Assembly: GCA_021828605.1 (NCBI GenBank)
Contig: JAJZEG010000224.1
Coordinates: 1 to 6,869 of the forward strand
DNA length: 6,869 nucleotides
Direction of reading: 5' to 3'
Origin: Pseudomonadota bacterium
GTDB taxonomy: Bacteria > Pseudomonadota > Alphaproteobacteria > Acetobacterales > Acetobacteraceae
Position 1 is the stretch's first letter, and the number at the start of each line of letters is the position of its first letter. Below the pieces are notes generated by a model, which saw only the letters and a list, made by a program, of their open reading frames with translations, did no database searches and was not told the origin of the DNA. Of the stretch, positions 5,627 to 6,869 are shown piece after piece. Position numbers and translations under genes: made by a program.

Positions 5627-6869
5627 GGTATCAGGTGACATTAGCGGTGATAGCGCGCGGATTGGTGATCGGTGCGATGGGATTGGCGCTCGCGGGGCGG
5701 GCTTGGGCGCAGCCCGCGCCGCCGGCGGTGGCAAAAATTGCCCGGCGGTCGGTGGGCGCGGTGGTGCTGGTGCAGAGTATTGATCCGGTACATGCGCATC
5801 ATCCGGCACCGGGCAATGTGCATGGCGCGTCGGTGCCGGTGGCGCCGAATCAGGCGCGTCGGTCAGCTGGCGGGCTGGTGGTGCCGCCGCGCGCGCAACA
5901 GGCGTTGGGGACCGGGTTTTTGATTGATCCGCGCGGCTATTTGGTGACCAATCATCATGTGATTGCCGGGGCGAGCCGGATTACCGTGACGTTGCGCGAC
6001 GGGCAGGTTTTTGCCGCGACCCGGGTGGGTGTCGATAAGCAGGCGGATTTGGCGGTGTTGAAAATCGATGCGGGTCACACGCTACCCTATTTGCGGTTTG
6101 GCCATTCGAGCCGGTTGGTGCTGGGCGATGGGGTGGTGGCGATTGGCAATCCGTTTGGGCTGGGCACCTCGGTGTCGGCGGGGGTGGTGAGCGCGCTGCA
6201 CCGCGATATCGGGGCGCAGCCTTTTGATGATTTTATCCAAACCGATGCCGCGATCAATCGGGGCAATTCGGGCGGGCCGCTGCTGGATGCGCAGGGCCGG
6301 GTGATTGGGGTGGATTCGGCGATTTATTCGCCCTCCGGCGGGTCGGTCGGGATTGGGTTTGCGATTCCATCGAGCATGGTCAAGCGGGTGGTCGCACAGT
6401 TGATTGCGCATGGCGCGATGCAACGTGGCTGGCTCGGGGTGCGGATTGAGCATGTATCGGCGGCGATGCAAGCGGCGTGGCATTTATCCAATGATCATGG
6501 CGTGGTGGTTGCGGGGGTGGTGGCGAAGGGGCCTGCGCGCGGCGTGCTGCGACCGGGGGATGTGATGCTGGCGGTGGATAGACGTGAGTTGCGCGGCACC
6601 CATTCATTTCGGGTGGCGGTGGGTGAGCATGTGGTAGGGCAAAAACTGGCGATCCGGGTGCGGCGGGGCGGGGTGGTGCGGCATGTGAGTGTGACGATTG
6701 CGGCCTTACCGACCGGGAAACAATCGATGCGTGTGGTGGCGCGGACGCAGGCGGATTTGGTGGCATCATTGGGGGTGCGGGTGCGATCAGCGTCGCTCGG
6801 CGTTGCGGTGGTCAGTGTGGTCGCCGGTGGTGCGGGGGCTAAGGCGGGCTTGGTCAGCCGGAGCCGGAT
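5623..6869 (+). CDS. Periplasmic Do/DegP-type (HtrA) serine protease, partial (3' end beyond the window)
   Basis: The open frame starts at ATG 5623, overlapping the gluQ stop, and runs 415 codons to the right edge. A signal peptide is clear: a hydrophobic stretch (about 5-25) ending in the cleavage site AWA-QP after residue 29, so the protein acts outside the inner membrane. The trypsin-like domain has GTGFLID (96-102), His112 in TNHHVI, Asp142 in ADLAVLKI and Ser216 in GNSGGPL, a complete catalytic triad, plus VAIGNPFGLGTSVSAG (172-187) and GIGFAIPSS (243-251). PDZ1 begins at RGWLGVRI (268-275), and a second PDZ begins near LGVRVRS, cut by the window end. Residues 51-95, between the first strand and the GTGF motif, form a Pro/His/Ala-rich segment where HtrA proteins carry a variable loop. 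PDZ1 appears about two residues short before LRPGD. The choice between DegP, DegQ and another HtrA paralogue cannot be settled here. Confidence 0.93.
   Translation, partial: MRYQVTLAVIARGLVIGAMGLALAGRAWAQPAPPAVAKIARRSVGAVVLVQSIDPVHAHHPAPGNVHGASVPVAPNQARRSAGGLVVPPRAQQALGTGFLIDPRGYLVTNHHVIAGASRITVTLRDGQVFAATRVGVDKQADLAVLKIDAGHTLPYLRFGHSSRLVLGDGVVAIGNPFGLGTSVSAGVVSALHRDIGAQPFDDFIQTDAAINRGNSGGPLLDAQGRVIGVDSAIYSPSGGSVGIGFAIPSSMVKRVVAQLIAHGAMQRGWLGVRIEHVSAAMQAAWHLSNDHGVVVAGVVAKGPARGVLRPGDVMLAVDRRELRGTHSFRVAVGEHVVGQKLAIRVRRGGVVRHVSVTIAALPTGKQSMRVVARTQADLVASLGVRVRSASLGVAVVSVVAGGAGAKAGLVSRSR

Noticed and set aside
1..6869. CRISPR array, tRNA/rRNA genes, transposase gene, or a multi-gene defence or biosynthetic system.
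   Set aside because: No regularly spaced direct repeats, RNA-gene sequence or transposase motifs were recognised on either strand, and the genes present fall into known families.

Overview
The window looks like a chromosomal segment of a GC-rich alphaproteobacterium, most likely an acetic-acid-bacterium relative (Acetobacteraceae). This rests on the alphaproteobacterial style of HslV/HslU, and on the pairing of a Hint-domain protein with what appears to be a module-bearing glycosyltransferase, a combination I associate with that family. It is an inference from sequence character, not a database match.

Left part, minus strand (1-2856). A partial gene running off the left edge (1-510) begins with a ~90-residue 'GWA...RPDL..AG.G.G.HGF' module and then enters what looks like a glycosyltransferase. 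Next comes a 230-base intergenic stretch (511-738) packed with palindromes. It holds a 57-bp dyad, a 123-bp MITE-like element with 30-bp imperfect terminal inverted repeats, and a 36-bp hairpin abutting it. Every CTAG in the window lies in or at the edge of these palindromes. Beyond it lies a gene for a Hint-domain protein (707-2305) whose C-terminal module, homologous to the one in the first gene, has been put out of frame by a frameshift near 1090-1117. A recognisable promoter lies upstream of it. A small PsiE-family membrane protein (2407-2856) follows.

Right part, plus strand (2940-6869). This is a tightly packed, apparently translationally coupled run: hslV, hslU, gluQ (glutamyl-Q tRNA(Asp) synthetase) and a periplasmic Do/DegP-type serine protease that runs off the right edge. 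hslV/hslU and gluQ/protease each overlap by ATGA, and hslU and gluQ are a few bases apart. HslU unfolds substrates for the HslV peptidase in the cytoplasm, and the DegP-like protein does protein quality control outside the inner membrane, so the cluster is mainly proteostasis with one tRNA-modification gene inside it. A heat-shock-like promoter sits immediately before hslV, placed so that the mRNA may be leaderless.

No CRISPR array, tRNA, rRNA or transposase gene was seen. I do not find evidence of a novel multi-gene system. The most unusual part is the CTAG-bounded palindrome cluster at 519-742 and its relation to the frameshifted Hint gene.
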